Assembly (NCBI GenBank): GCA_012841565.1
Contig: DUUM01000179.1
Coordinates: forward strand, 89,801-153,800
Source: Candidatus Epulonipiscium sp.
Lineage (GTDB): Bacteria > Bacillota_A > Clostridia > Lachnospirales > Cellulosilyticaceae
Direction of reading: 5' to 3'
DNA length: 64,000 nt
Shown: one piece after another, positions 18,417 through 26,758 of the stretch
Numbering within the stretch: the stretch's first letter is position 1
Layout: each line of letters begins with the position of its first letter
The notes under the pieces: generated by a model
What the model was told of the DNA's origin: nothing
Databases searched by the model: none
The model's input: only the letters and a program-made list of their open reading frames with translations
Translations under genes and position numbers: made by a program

Positions 18417-19910
18417 TTATTTGTTTGCATTAAGCTCTACTAAGATGTCTTCTACGCCAAGGTTTTTGGATTCTGCTGCGTATGTTTCTAACGCTTTGTC
18501 AAGTTCAGCTTCTCCAAGTACAACCATTGAGATTGTTTTTTCTCTAAGTGCAAGTAAATCAGAACTTACTTTACCTAAAGCTTTAGATACTGGAACTGAA
18601 ACTTGTTGTACACCATCTAGCTTAATTAACTTAACAGATGAAACAACTCTTGGGTCTAATTCATGCTTGTAACCTGGTATTGTAATATCTTCAAGTCCAA
18701 GAACTGGTGTTATAAATGCTTTATCATTAATTTCTTCTGGCTTAGAGATTTTTGGTAAGTGAGCATAGTTGCCATCTTTTAGCTCCCAATGAAGCCCTTC
18801 TACACCGTGACGGAATAAAACTGATCCTTCAGCGCCATCATGCATGTATTCAATGAAGTATTTAAAGATTCCTTCTGGATTTTCTGCTAGTGAAGAAATT
18901 GCAAATACTGCTGGTACTCTTATATCATATTTTGTTCCTTCAAGTGCTGGTGCTGCTACAACTTTCGCATTAGGATCTGTTGCTTGAACTCTATCTTCTA
19001 ATAATGTATTCCAGTTACCTGCCCAGTAGCTAAATACGCCTACTTGACCAGCATACCATTTATCACGACATGTCGATGTTTTATTTGTTACAACTTCTGT
19101 ATCAATTAGTCCTTCTGCGTAAGCATCGCGCATTCTAACTAATGCGTCTTTCATGTTTGGCTCAGCCATACCATCTACCCATTCCCCGTTTACTTGTACA
19201 AACTCTGGGCTAGAGTCTTGGTAGAATTGTGTTAAATACATTTTTGCTTCTCCAGCCATAAGCCCTGGTGAAGTAAGAGGAATTACATCTGGTGCAATTG
19301 TTTTAAATCCTCTAAGAACGTCAATAAATTCATCGTAAGTCTTTGGAACTTCTTTACCTAACTGATCTAACCAGTCTTGTCTCATGTAGGTAACTGGTCC
19401 ACCACCACCTTCGTATGGTATTCCATAAATCTTACCTGAAACTCTAGACCCTTCGATTACACTGCTTTCCATTCCTCTAACAATTTTAGATTCTCCTGCT
19501 AATTCTGTTAAGTCTACTAAAGCTCCTTGTGATGCATAGATAGGTAATTTACCATCTCCTACTGAAAAAACATCTGGTGCTTGGTTAGATGCAAATGCAA
19601 GCTCTAACTTTTGGTAATACTCAGCACCCCTTACACTTTGTATTTCTAGTTTGATACCTGTTTTTGCTTCAAAATCTTGCGCAAATTCATTGAGGCCATC
19701 TTCTTCTAATATTCCTACGTTTACCATTACTGAAATTTTTTCAGGTTTTTTTACATCATCTTGTGCTGGTTCTGTTTCTGTTTTTCCTGCTTCTGTTGCT
19801 ACTGGTTCCTTAGGTTGTTCTTCTGCTTTTTTACCACAGCCTGATAAACTTCCTAGTAATAGTGTAGCTGCTAGACCCATTGTTAAAACCTTTTTCATTT
19901 TAGTGTTCAT
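18417..19910 (-). CDS. Sugar ABC transporter substrate-binding lipoprotein
   Basis: The 497-residue protein starts with a lipoprotein signal, basic NTKMKK then a hydrophobic stretch and lipobox LSGC with Cys25, followed by a charged linker rich in E, K and P. The body is a family 1 extracellular solute-binding protein (FEAKTGIKLEIQS, APDVFSVGDGKLPIY, YMRQDWLDQLG, AGEAKMYLTQFY). It captures an oligosaccharide outside the cell. Beside two permeases and GH28-GH105 it is probably an oligogalacturonide or rhamnogalacturonan importer of the YtcQ/LplA type. Confidence 0.92.
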   Translation of the reverse strand: MNTKMKKVLTMGLAATLLLGSLSGCGKKAEEQPKEPVATEAGKTETEPAQDDVKKPEKISVMVNVGILEEDGLNEFAQDFEAKTGIKLEIQSVRGAEYYQKLELAFASNQAPDVFSVGDGKLPIYASQGALVDLTELAGESKIVRGMESSVIEGSRVSGKIYGIPYEGGGGPVTYMRQDWLDQLGKEVPKTYDEFIDVLRGFKTIAPDVIPLTSPGLMAGEAKMYLTQFYQDSSPEFVQVNGEWVDGMAEPNMKDALVRMRDAYAEGLIDTEVVTNKTSTCRDKWYAGQVGVFSYWAGNWNTLLEDRVQATDPNAKVVAAPALEGTKYDIRVPAVFAISSLAENPEGIFKYFIEYMHDGAEGSVLFRHGVEGLHWELKDGNYAHLPKISKPEEINDKAFITPVLGLEDITIPGYKHELDPRVVSSVKLIKLDGVQQVSVPVSKALGKVSSDLLALREKTISMVVLGEAELDKALETYAAESKNLGVEDILVELNANK

Positions 19911-19963
19911 GCTAAACCTCCTATTTTATATGTATACTTTATATTCTAACCCCTCAACTTGTG

Positions 19964-20833
19964 TTATTCTTTAACTGCTCCTAAGGTTACACCTTGAACA
20001 AAATAACGTTGTAAAAACGGGTAGATAACCATAAATGGTAATATAACGACAATTATTGCTGCACTCTTTAACATCTCAGCTTGCATCCCTGCTGAAGTAG
20101 GGGTCCCTATTAAGGTATCATTTAAAATCATATCACGCACCTTAACTTGGAAGTTAAGCCACTTTGGATCGTTAATATAAATTTGGAAGTGAAAGAAATC
20201 ATTCCAAAAAGATACTGCTATAAATAATCCAACTGATGCTAAAGCTGGTTTTGATAAAGGTAAAACAATTCTAAAGAATGTTCCTATTGGTGTACACCCA
20301 TCTATTTCTGCTGCCTCAAACAAACTAGCTGGCAGACTTTCAAAGAAGCTTTTCATTAAGATAATATTATAAGCATTTAAGCTAAGTGGTAAAATAACAG
20401 CCCACATACTATCTAACAAACCTAAATCTTTAATGACCATATAAGTTGGGATTAATCCCCCATTAAAGAGCATTGTAAACATGATTAAAGATACAAATAA
20501 TTTTCGCCCTGGCATTTCATCCTGGATAATAACATATGCACCCAGTGTGGTTATAATCAGTCCTACACCAGTACCTATCACTGTTGTTATAATAGAAACA
20601 ATAAAGGGTCTATATAATGTAGAATTCGTTATGATATATTTATAGGCTGCAAAAGAAACTTGCTTTGGTATTAAATTTAGTCCATAGGTCCCTGTAGGAT
20701 CCACTGAGTCTACTAATACTTTAAGGATAGGTACAACCATCATAATCATAACCAATGTGAGTAAAAAATAGTTACCTATAATGAAAGCACTTCTGCCCCT
20801 ATGACCTTTTTTAAAGCTTATTTTTTCCTTCAT
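19964..20833 (-). CDS. Sugar ABC transporter permease (LplC/YtcP type)
   Basis: The 289-residue membrane protein has six hydrophobic segments and the EAA loop EAAEIDGCTPIGTFFRIVLPLSKP, the site that contacts the ATPase. GTYGLNLIPKQVSFAAYKYI near the N-terminus is typical of YtcP/LplC carbohydrate permeases. No ATPase gene is present in the operon; such importers often share an MsmX-like ATPase encoded elsewhere. Start has AGGAGGG upstream, 12 bases after the other permease gene. Confidence 0.92.
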   Translation of the reverse strand: MKEKISFKKGHRGRSAFIIGNYFLLTLVMIMMVVPILKVLVDSVDPTGTYGLNLIPKQVSFAAYKYIITNSTLYRPFIVSIITTVIGTGVGLIITTLGAYVIIQDEMPGRKLFVSLIMFTMLFNGGLIPTYMVIKDLGLLDSMWAVILPLSLNAYNIILMKSFFESLPASLFEAAEIDGCTPIGTFFRIVLPLSKPALASVGLFIAVSFWNDFFHFQIYINDPKWLNFQVKVRDMILNDTLIGTPTSAGMQAEMLKSAAIIVVILPFMVIYPFLQRYFVQGVTLGAVKE

Positions 20834-20845
20834 GTAATCCCTCCT

Positions 20846-21790
20846 CTATAGAATACCTTTTCCATTTATTCGTTTACTTATTCTATTTGCTAAGATTACA
20901 AGTATAAGTGATACAACTGACTTAAATAAGCCAACTGCTGTTGCAATACCATAATCTTGATTTAGTAACCCTGCCCGATAGTTATATGTTCCAATAACGT
21001 CGGCTACGTCATATACCATTGAGTTGTATAGAACAAGAACTGATTCAAATACGTTCAGCACTTTTGCTAAGTTTAATATAAAGACTACAAGAATTGTGTT
21101 TTGAATGGCTGGTAATGTAATATACCAAACTTGCTTGAGCTTCCCTGCCCCATCAATACCTGCCGCTTCATACATTGATAAGTCAATTCCCATGATTGCT
21201 GCTATAAAGATGATTGTTCCCCATCCTGTTTCTTTCCATCTATTAATGAACAGATAAATAGGTGTCCACCATTTTTCAGATACTAAAAAATAAATAGATT
21301 TTTGACCAAACTTTGCTAAAACTGTATTAACAAAGCCACCTTGTGGTGATAATATAATCGTAAATATTGATGCTACAACTACCCATGATAAAAAGTGAGG
21401 TAAATATAGTACTGTTTGACTGATCTTTTTAAACTTTAGATTGTTTACTTCATTAAGAAGTAATGCAAATATAATAGAAAAAAACATTCCTAAAACTAGA
21501 TTTGTAAAACTAAGTGTTAATGTATTTCTAAAAGCTCTTAGGAACATATTACTACTTAAGATTGTTTTAAAGTTATCAAATCCTACAAATTCGATTGGGC
21601 CAAACATCCCCCAATCATAAAAAGCTATTCTTATTCCTAGCATTGGTAAGTAGTAGAAAAGAATTAATAGTACCAATACGGGTAAAAACATTATGTATAA
21701 GTGTCTGTACTGAAATATTCTGCTCTTTAAACTTTTATTACTAGCTATTACTGCTGGTGCATTTTTCGTTTTATTACTTGTCTTGTCCAT
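20846..21790 (-). CDS. Sugar ABC transporter permease (LplB/YteP type)
   Basis: The 314-residue protein has a cytoplasmic N-terminus and six membrane segments, with YLPMLGIRIAFYDW early and the EAA loop YEAAGIDGAGKLKQVWYITLP. It pairs with the 19964-20833 permease to form the channel of the pectin-oligosaccharide importer. It is the first gene of the operon, and the membrane AraC regulator lies directly upstream in the same direction. Confidence 0.92.
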   Translation of the reverse strand: MDKTSNKTKNAPAVIASNKSLKSRIFQYRHLYIMFLPVLVLLILFYYLPMLGIRIAFYDWGMFGPIEFVGFDNFKTILSSNMFLRAFRNTLTLSFTNLVLGMFFSIIFALLLNEVNNLKFKKISQTVLYLPHFLSWVVVASIFTIILSPQGGFVNTVLAKFGQKSIYFLVSEKWWTPIYLFINRWKETGWGTIIFIAAIMGIDLSMYEAAGIDGAGKLKQVWYITLPAIQNTILVVFILNLAKVLNVFESVLVLYNSMVYDVADVIGTYNYRAGLLNQDYGIATAVGLFKSVVSLILVILANRISKRINGKGIL

Positions 21791-21938
21791 GTAATCCCCC
21801 TTCGCTCGTTTTTGTATACCTTTATACTAGCTTGCTCTATACCACGTGTAAAGATACACCTTTCTATATTCATGATACATTTACTCATATGATACAATTC
21901 TTAATATTTACATGCTTTAATACCGAACCTTTCTTAAT

Positions 21939-21995
21939 AAAAAAAGATCTGTTGGTAAAGATATCTAATATCTTTCCTAACAGATCCTTTTTTTT
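21939..21995. terminator. Strong terminator after the AraC-type regulator gene
   Basis: GATCTGTT and AACAGATC form the outer stem, GGAAAGATAT and its near-complement the inner one, with A7 on one side and T8 on the other. It ends the regulator transcript before the importer operon and works on both strands. Confidence 0.88.
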
Positions 21996-24282
21996 ATTTA
22001 CTTTTTCTCATTGCACTAGGTGTTGTTTCTTCAATTCTTTTAAAAGCCCTTCTAAAAGATTGGGCACTATTGTATCCTACTTTCTCCCCTATCTCATTAA
22101 TCGTTAAGGTACTGGTTTTTAATAATTCACATGCTTTGCTTATTCTTAACCGCTCTACATAATCTGTAAAGTTAATGCCAGTCTGTTCCTTAAAAAAGAA
22201 TGATAAATAACCTTCCGATAAATTAAACTCAGTTGCTACCATACTAAGGCCAAGATCTGGATCTGGATAGGTGTCTTGTATATAATCTTTAATATTTTTA
22301 ATAATTTTTAAATGCCTTGAGGTTGTATCACTATTAAAAAATGCGCTTATCTCTGAAAATACAGTGCTTATATTTTGAAAAAATGCTTCCGCTGAATCTT
22401 TACCTGTTTTTCCAACAAATGAGCTTAGTTTCTCTACCATATCTAAATCAGTATCTGGCTGGGTTAATTTAATAATCGTGCTAATAACCTCATTATATAG
22501 TTTATCAACTGTAGCATTTTCCAGTTGACGTTTTTCAAAGTTCTCTTGATACAGTATGTCGATTAGCTCAGCGATATTTTTAGATTCCCCAGCTTTTGTA
22601 TGCTTTATCATTCTTTGCTCAAAGTCTAAGGGGTAGTAGTACTTTTTCCCCACTTCATGCACGTTGCTATACCACATTAAATTGGTTGTATCTGTCTTTA
22701 GTGCAATATTTAGGGCTGTTTTTGATTCTTCATAGGAGCGCCACATTCCTAATAAATTTGTGCATTCGTTACTAATCCCAAAAAACGGTGTTATGCCATG
22801 TTCTTTTAAGATTTCCGCTTTTGATTTTTCTAGAATTGCTCCTACTTCTTTTTTAAGATCAATTATCCCCTCTATATCTATAATAGCTACGGATGTTAGG
22901 TGATCTATATCATAAAAATAAACCTTATCTCCAATTTGTCTTTTCAAAGCTTCTTTAGTTACAATACGGGCTATGTTTAATTCTTGCAATGTATGACTAT
23001 CAATAATATTGTTCTCATTTTGAGCAAATATCCTAAAGGTAACCGTTATAAGTTTCTTAAACATGATATTCATTCCAGCACTTTCAGAAACGACCTTTAT
23101 CTCATTGATATTTGTAAATTCACCTTTTATAAGCTTTTGTAATAAAGCAGCTTCAATAAGAGGTTGTTGCTTTGTAAGCTCACTAGCCAAGGCTTTATTA
23201 TTTATAATAAGACTAGAAACAGCCCCACCTAATTTTTCATACGTATCTTCCGATTTCTCCTCATCATCACCTATGAACTCCCTTAGTTCTTGTACAATTC
23301 GATTAAGTGGTTTGGAATTCCTATAGGCCATATAATACGAAATAAGACCTCCTATAATAAGGGCCACAAAAAAGAGGGATATAATAGTCGTTTTAAAGGT
23401 AATGAGCTTACTCATTACGACATTATTAGGCATGACTAATACATACTTCCATCCATTTACTTTGGAAACCGTATGAATAACAATCATATTTTGATTGTGT
23501 ATTTTTTGTTTGAAAAAGCCTTCTTTATTTGGGATATTTGTAAAATCAATATACCCCGGCACTTTATTATCATGGGATAGGGATGTAATAAGATTTCCAT
23601 CTTTATCTTGGATATACATATAGGAACCTTTATCCGTACTTTCATTTAATCCAGAAAAGAACCCTGTAAGCTTATCCTTCTTAACGGATACGACAACTGC
23701 CCCTTTAGGATCTTTCATATGACTAAAAGGGATAGACTGGATGTTATCTACTTTTGTATTATGTATAACATATTTATTATAATTAAATGCATCAAATAGA
23801 CTGGATTTCCAGTCTTCAAAGTTACCTTCTTCTTTCCCTAAAATATATTTGTGATAAAAATCTGCTCTATAGAGTGTTTCAGGTGTAATAATATAGTCTG
23901 TATCTCTTAAATAAATATATAATCGGTCTATAATGCTAATAGTAGAGTTTATACTCAAATTGGAAAGTAGCTTTATAGATTGTGTTACCTCTTCATATAA
24001 ACCCACTTCGTTTCTTCTTCTAGCTTCTGTTAGACTATTGATTTGAGGATCTGTAGATAGCTGCATAATGATACTATTTAAAGCTAACAATTCATTATCT
24101 ATACTATCTCGTCCTTGATTAATCATCGCTAGATTAGTGTCTTTAATACCTTCTTCTACGATACTAAAGCTAATTTGATATCCTATCATGGATATAATGA
24201 GTGGCAATAAAAGTACCAATGAATATGAAATCATAAATTTGGTTACTGCGTTTTTAGATTTTATGTTAAGCCAATGTTTCAT
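21994..24282 (-). CDS. Membrane-bound AraC-family sensor-regulator
   Basis: About 762 residues. A first membrane helix (FMISYSLVLLLPLIISMIGY), an extracellular sensor of about 260 residues, a second helix (ISLFFVALIIGGLISYYMA), a cytoplasmic linker, and a C-terminal AraC double helix-turn-helix (LSMVATEFNLSEGYLSFFF and INEIGEKVGYNSAQSFRRAFK). Such regulators (YtdP/YesN-like) sense oligosaccharides outside the cell and switch on adjacent importer genes. ATG 24282 is preferred to 24315 because AAAGGGG precedes it by seven bases. Target: the GH28-GH105/ABC genes downstream (inference). Confidence 0.9.
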   Translation of the reverse strand: MKHWLNIKSKNAVTKFMISYSLVLLLPLIISMIGYQISFSIVEEGIKDTNLAMINQGRDSIDNELLALNSIIMQLSTDPQINSLTEARRRNEVGLYEEVTQSIKLLSNLSINSTISIIDRLYIYLRDTDYIITPETLYRADFYHKYILGKEEGNFEDWKSSLFDAFNYNKYVIHNTKVDNIQSIPFSHMKDPKGAVVVSVKKDKLTGFFSGLNESTDKGSYMYIQDKDGNLITSLSHDNKVPGYIDFTNIPNKEGFFKQKIHNQNMIVIHTVSKVNGWKYVLVMPNNVVMSKLITFKTTIISLFFVALIIGGLISYYMAYRNSKPLNRIVQELREFIGDDEEKSEDTYEKLGGAVSSLIINNKALASELTKQQPLIEAALLQKLIKGEFTNINEIKVVSESAGMNIMFKKLITVTFRIFAQNENNIIDSHTLQELNIARIVTKEALKRQIGDKVYFYDIDHLTSVAIIDIEGIIDLKKEVGAILEKSKAEILKEHGITPFFGISNECTNLLGMWRSYEESKTALNIALKTDTTNLMWYSNVHEVGKKYYYPLDFEQRMIKHTKAGESKNIAELIDILYQENFEKRQLENATVDKLYNEVISTIIKLTQPDTDLDMVEKLSSFVGKTGKDSAEAFFQNISTVFSEISAFFNSDTTSRHLKIIKNIKDYIQDTYPDPDLGLSMVATEFNLSEGYLSFFFKEQTGINFTDYVERLRISKACELLKTSTLTINEIGEKVGYNSAQSFRRAFKRIEETTPSAMRKSK

Positions 24283-24315
24283 TGTTAGAACCCCTTTAGT
24301 TTTACGTATATTCAT

Positions 24316-24344
24316 ATTGTACTATATTTATTTCCACCTTACAA
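24316..24344 (-). promoter_or_regulatory. Promoter of the AraC-type regulator
   Basis: TTGTAA (24339-24344), 17 bases and TACAAT (24316-24321) on the reverse strand, about 34 bases upstream of the chosen start codon. Confidence 0.55.
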
Positions 24345-24380
24345 TTAACAGATATTTCAAAGAGGTGCTTTTGCATTTAA

Positions 24381-24402
24381 TTTATAACTTTAAAGTTATA
24401 AA
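24381..24402. repeat. 22-base perfect palindrome upstream of the AraC-type gene
   Basis: TTTATAACTTT followed by its exact reverse complement. It lies about 40 bases above the predicted -35 of the regulator promoter and just before the ohrR terminator. It could be a protein site, but AT-only palindromes are common here. Confidence 0.45.
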
Positions 24403-24407
24403 TCCAC

Positions 24408-24455
24408 AAAAAAATGTGTGTTTGCCATAGTTTAAAACTATACCAAACACACATT
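24408..24455. terminator. Terminator after ohrR
   Basis: AATGTGTGTTTG and CAAACACACATT are perfect arms with an inner ATAGTTTTAAACTAT stem, followed by a T7 run on the minus strand. Confidence 0.85.
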
Positions 24456-24893
24456 CTAACTCTCAGGGGTTATTTGACCTAGTACCTTGTATAGTAATTG
24501 GTAAAGCTGTGTTGCTTCTTCAGGAGAAAGAGAAATACACTGGCTCATCTCCAAAGGTATATGTGCTGCTGCTACTTTAAGATTTTCACCTTTTTCCGTT
24601 ATGGTAACAATAACATTGCGTTCATCCTTTGAATCTCTCTTTCTTATGACCCATCCTTGAGATTCCATTTTCTTAAGCAAGGGCGTTAAGGTTCCAGAGT
24701 CTAGATATAGATGATTCCCCAAAGATTTTACATTCATGCTTTTTTGCTCCCATAGGACCATCATTGCAATATACTGGGTATATGTAAGTCCAATAGGATC
24801 TAACAGTGGTTTATATTTTTTTATAACTTCTTTAGAACACGCATATAAGGGAAAACATAGCTGATTTTCTAATTTTAAAACGGAATCGTCCAT
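24456..24893 (-). CDS. ohrR: OhrR-type MarR peroxide-sensing repressor
   Basis: The 145-residue protein begins LKLENQLCFPLYACSKEV, with the Cys at residue 13 that OhrR proteins use to sense organic peroxides (Cys15 in Bacillus subtilis). YTQYIAMMVLWE, LTPLLKKMESQGWV and KDERNVIVTIT form the winged helix. Oxidation releases it from DNA. It follows the glutathione peroxidase gene by 16 bases, and an OhrR-like operator overlaps the promoter of that gene, so it likely represses its own operon. Confidence 0.88.
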   Translation of the reverse strand: MDDSVLKLENQLCFPLYACSKEVIKKYKPLLDPIGLTYTQYIAMMVLWEQKSMNVKSLGNHLYLDSGTLTPLLKKMESQGWVIRKRDSKDERNVIVTITEKGENLKVAAAHIPLEMSQCISLSPEEATQLYQLLYKVLGQITPES

Positions 24894-24909
24894 TTTTTTA
24901 ATGTCCTTT

Positions 24910-25386
24910 CTATTTTAGTAATTCAATAATATCTTTTTCAAGTTTGTCTGGTGTATGAGTTGGTGCATAACGTTTAACAACATTTCCATCTTTATCAACT
25001 AAAAACTTAGTAAAATTCCATTTTATTTTTGCTCCAAGGGTTCCACCTTTTTCTTCTTTCAAAAAAGTGTAAAGAGGTGATTCGTTTTCACCATTCACAT
25101 CAACTTTTTCAAACCTAGGGAAAGTCGTTCCATAGTTAAGTTTACAAAAACTATTAATCTCTGCACCACTACCTGGGGCTTGGGATCCAAACTGATTACA
25201 TGGAAAATCCAAAATCTCAAAACCTTTCTCTTTGTATTGTTCATATAATTTCTGTAAACCTTCATACTGAGGTGTAAATCCGCAGCCTGTAGCCGTATTT
25301 ACAATTAATAATACCTTTTCTTTGTAATTTTCTAGGTTTACGTCTTCACCTTTAATGTCTTTTACTGTTAAATCGTATATACTCAT
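24910..25386 (-). CDS. Glutathione peroxidase-family (thiol) peroxidase
   Basis: The 158-residue protein has the full family signature: NTATGCGFTPQYEGL with peroxidatic Cys (Cys, not selenocysteine), LDFPCNQFGSQAPG with the Gln, and KWNFTKFLVD with Trp and Asn. It reduces hydroperoxides; in bacteria thioredoxin is the usual reductant, not glutathione. ATG has AGGAGG. It is the first gene of a two-gene operon with ohrR, which suggests it replaces Ohr as the organic-peroxide defence here. Confidence 0.93.
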   Translation of the reverse strand: MSIYDLTVKDIKGEDVNLENYKEKVLLIVNTATGCGFTPQYEGLQKLYEQYKEKGFEILDFPCNQFGSQAPGSGAEINSFCKLNYGTTFPRFEKVDVNGENESPLYTFLKEEKGGTLGAKIKWNFTKFLVDKDGNVVKRYAPTHTPDKLEKDIIELLK

Positions 25387-25454
25387 AACTTAGCCTCCTA
25401 TTAATTTTTATTTATGTAGTGCATCTGCATTTCACTAATTCTTATTTCATTGTG

Positions 25455-25491
25455 CTCAATTTAATTATATCAAACTTATCTTTTTTGTCAA
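25455..25491 (-). promoter_or_regulatory. Peroxidase-ohrR promoter with OhrR-like operator
   Basis: TTGACA (25486-25491), 16 bases and TATAAT (25464-25469) on the reverse strand. TATAATTAAATTGAG (25455-25469) overlaps the -10 and agrees at 12 of 15 positions with the B. subtilis OhrR site TACAATTAAATTGTA as I recall it. Confidence 0.7.
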
Positions 25492-25549
25492 GGGTTCAAA
25501 TAAAAAAACCTCACATCTCATAACCATCTAAAATATAAAAGCAAAAATA

Positions 25550-25593
25550 AAACACTGAAGTAAGAGAACATACCATCCTCTACTTCAGTGTTT
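25550..25593 (-). terminator. Terminator after the DEAD-box helicase gene
   Basis: AAACACTGAAGTAGAG and CTCTTACTTCAGTGTTT pair with one bulge, followed by TTATTTTT on the minus strand. Confidence 0.85.
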
Positions 25594-25606
25594 AGCCATT
25601 ACCTAT

Positions 25607-26749
25607 CTACTTATTATCTATTATCTTGCCTTCATATAAATCCTTCTCTACCATAACTATCTTAAGCTCTTTCCCACATTTATTCATTACTTCTTCATCT
25701 CTTCTATTAGATATAAGAGAAATAGCCACTCCTTTTGCGCCTGCTCTTCCTGTACGTCCTACTCTGTGCAGGTATTCTTTTGGACTTTCTGGCATATCTA
25801 AGTTAATGATATGGGTCACATCTGATACGTCTAAGCCTCTTGCTAGTACGTCTGATGCAACAAGAAGTTGAATATTACCTTCCCTAAATCCATCGAGGGC
25901 TTTTTTACGATTTTGTTTTTCATCACTGCCGTGGATTCCTGCTACTAAAAACCCGTGAAACTTAAGTTTTTCAACTGTTTTTTCAATGTCATAGCTTTTA
26001 TTAATAAAGATTAATGCTTTTTTAGGTTTAGCTGCATGGATTACTTTACGCAGTAATTCCATCTTGTCTCTAAGTTTCGTTTTAAAATAAAAATGTTCTA
26101 TAGAATTGCTAAGGGGATTTTCTTGTTTCATCTCTAGTATTTTTAAATCCTTAGACAATTCTTGGGCTGTTTTAATCGCATCGTTACTCCCTGATGCTGA
26201 GAAAAATAGTAACTGTCTATCTTTAAGAGTTGTTTTGATAATATCCTCAATATCTTTGACATTACTTTTGTGAAGTAATGAGTCAAACTCATCTATAACA
26301 ATTGTTTTTAATGTATGGGCCTTAATCTTTTTCATTTTAATGAGTTCTAGGATTCTTCCTGCTGACCCAATTATAATGTGTTGTTTATCTCTAAGATCTA
26401 CAACTTGCTTTTTAATATTAACATTCCCAATAACAACTGCCGATGTCACTGCCATGGTAGAATTCTTCTGGAGTATCCCTACCTGGTCATACACCTGCAT
26501 AGCCAGTTCATGGGTTGGTGTTAGAATAAGGACTTGCATTTCTCTTTTTGACGTATCAATTTTTTGAAATAAAGGTAATAAATAAGCTAAGGTTTTACCT
26601 GTTCCTGTAGCTGATTTACCTAGTATATCTTGATTATCTAATATAAGTGGTATAGCTCTATCTTGAATTTCTGTTGGCTGAGATATATTTTGCGCTTTAA
26701 GACCATTTATAAGTTCTTCCTTTAAGCCTAATTCATTAAATGTTTTCAT
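25607..26749 (-). CDS. DEAD-box ATP-dependent RNA helicase (short form)
   Basis: The 380-residue protein has the helicase core only: Q motif (FNELGLKE...PTEIQDRAIP), motif I ATGTGKT, motif II VIDEFDSL (DEFD, not DEAD), motif III SAS, ARGLD and motif VI HRVGRTGRAG. DEAD-box helicases remodel RNA in ribosome assembly and cold growth. Length and lack of a C-terminal tail resemble B. subtilis YfmL. Start has AAGGAG. It follows rlmB by nine bases, consistent with a ribosome-assembly operon. Confidence 0.92.
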   Translation of the reverse strand: MKTFNELGLKEELINGLKAQNISQPTEIQDRAIPLILDNQDILGKSATGTGKTLAYLLPLFQKIDTSKREMQVLILTPTHELAMQVYDQVGILQKNSTMAVTSAVVIGNVNIKKQVVDLRDKQHIIIGSAGRILELIKMKKIKAHTLKTIVIDEFDSLLHKSNVKDIEDIIKTTLKDRQLLFFSASGSNDAIKTAQELSKDLKILEMKQENPLSNSIEHFYFKTKLRDKMELLRKVIHAAKPKKALIFINKSYDIEKTVEKLKFHGFLVAGIHGSDEKQNRKKALDGFREGNIQLLVASDVLARGLDVSDVTHIINLDMPESPKEYLHRVGRTGRAGAKGVAISLISNRRDEEVMNKCGKELKIVMVEKDLYEGKIIDNK

Positions 26750-26758
26750 TTTTTCTCC

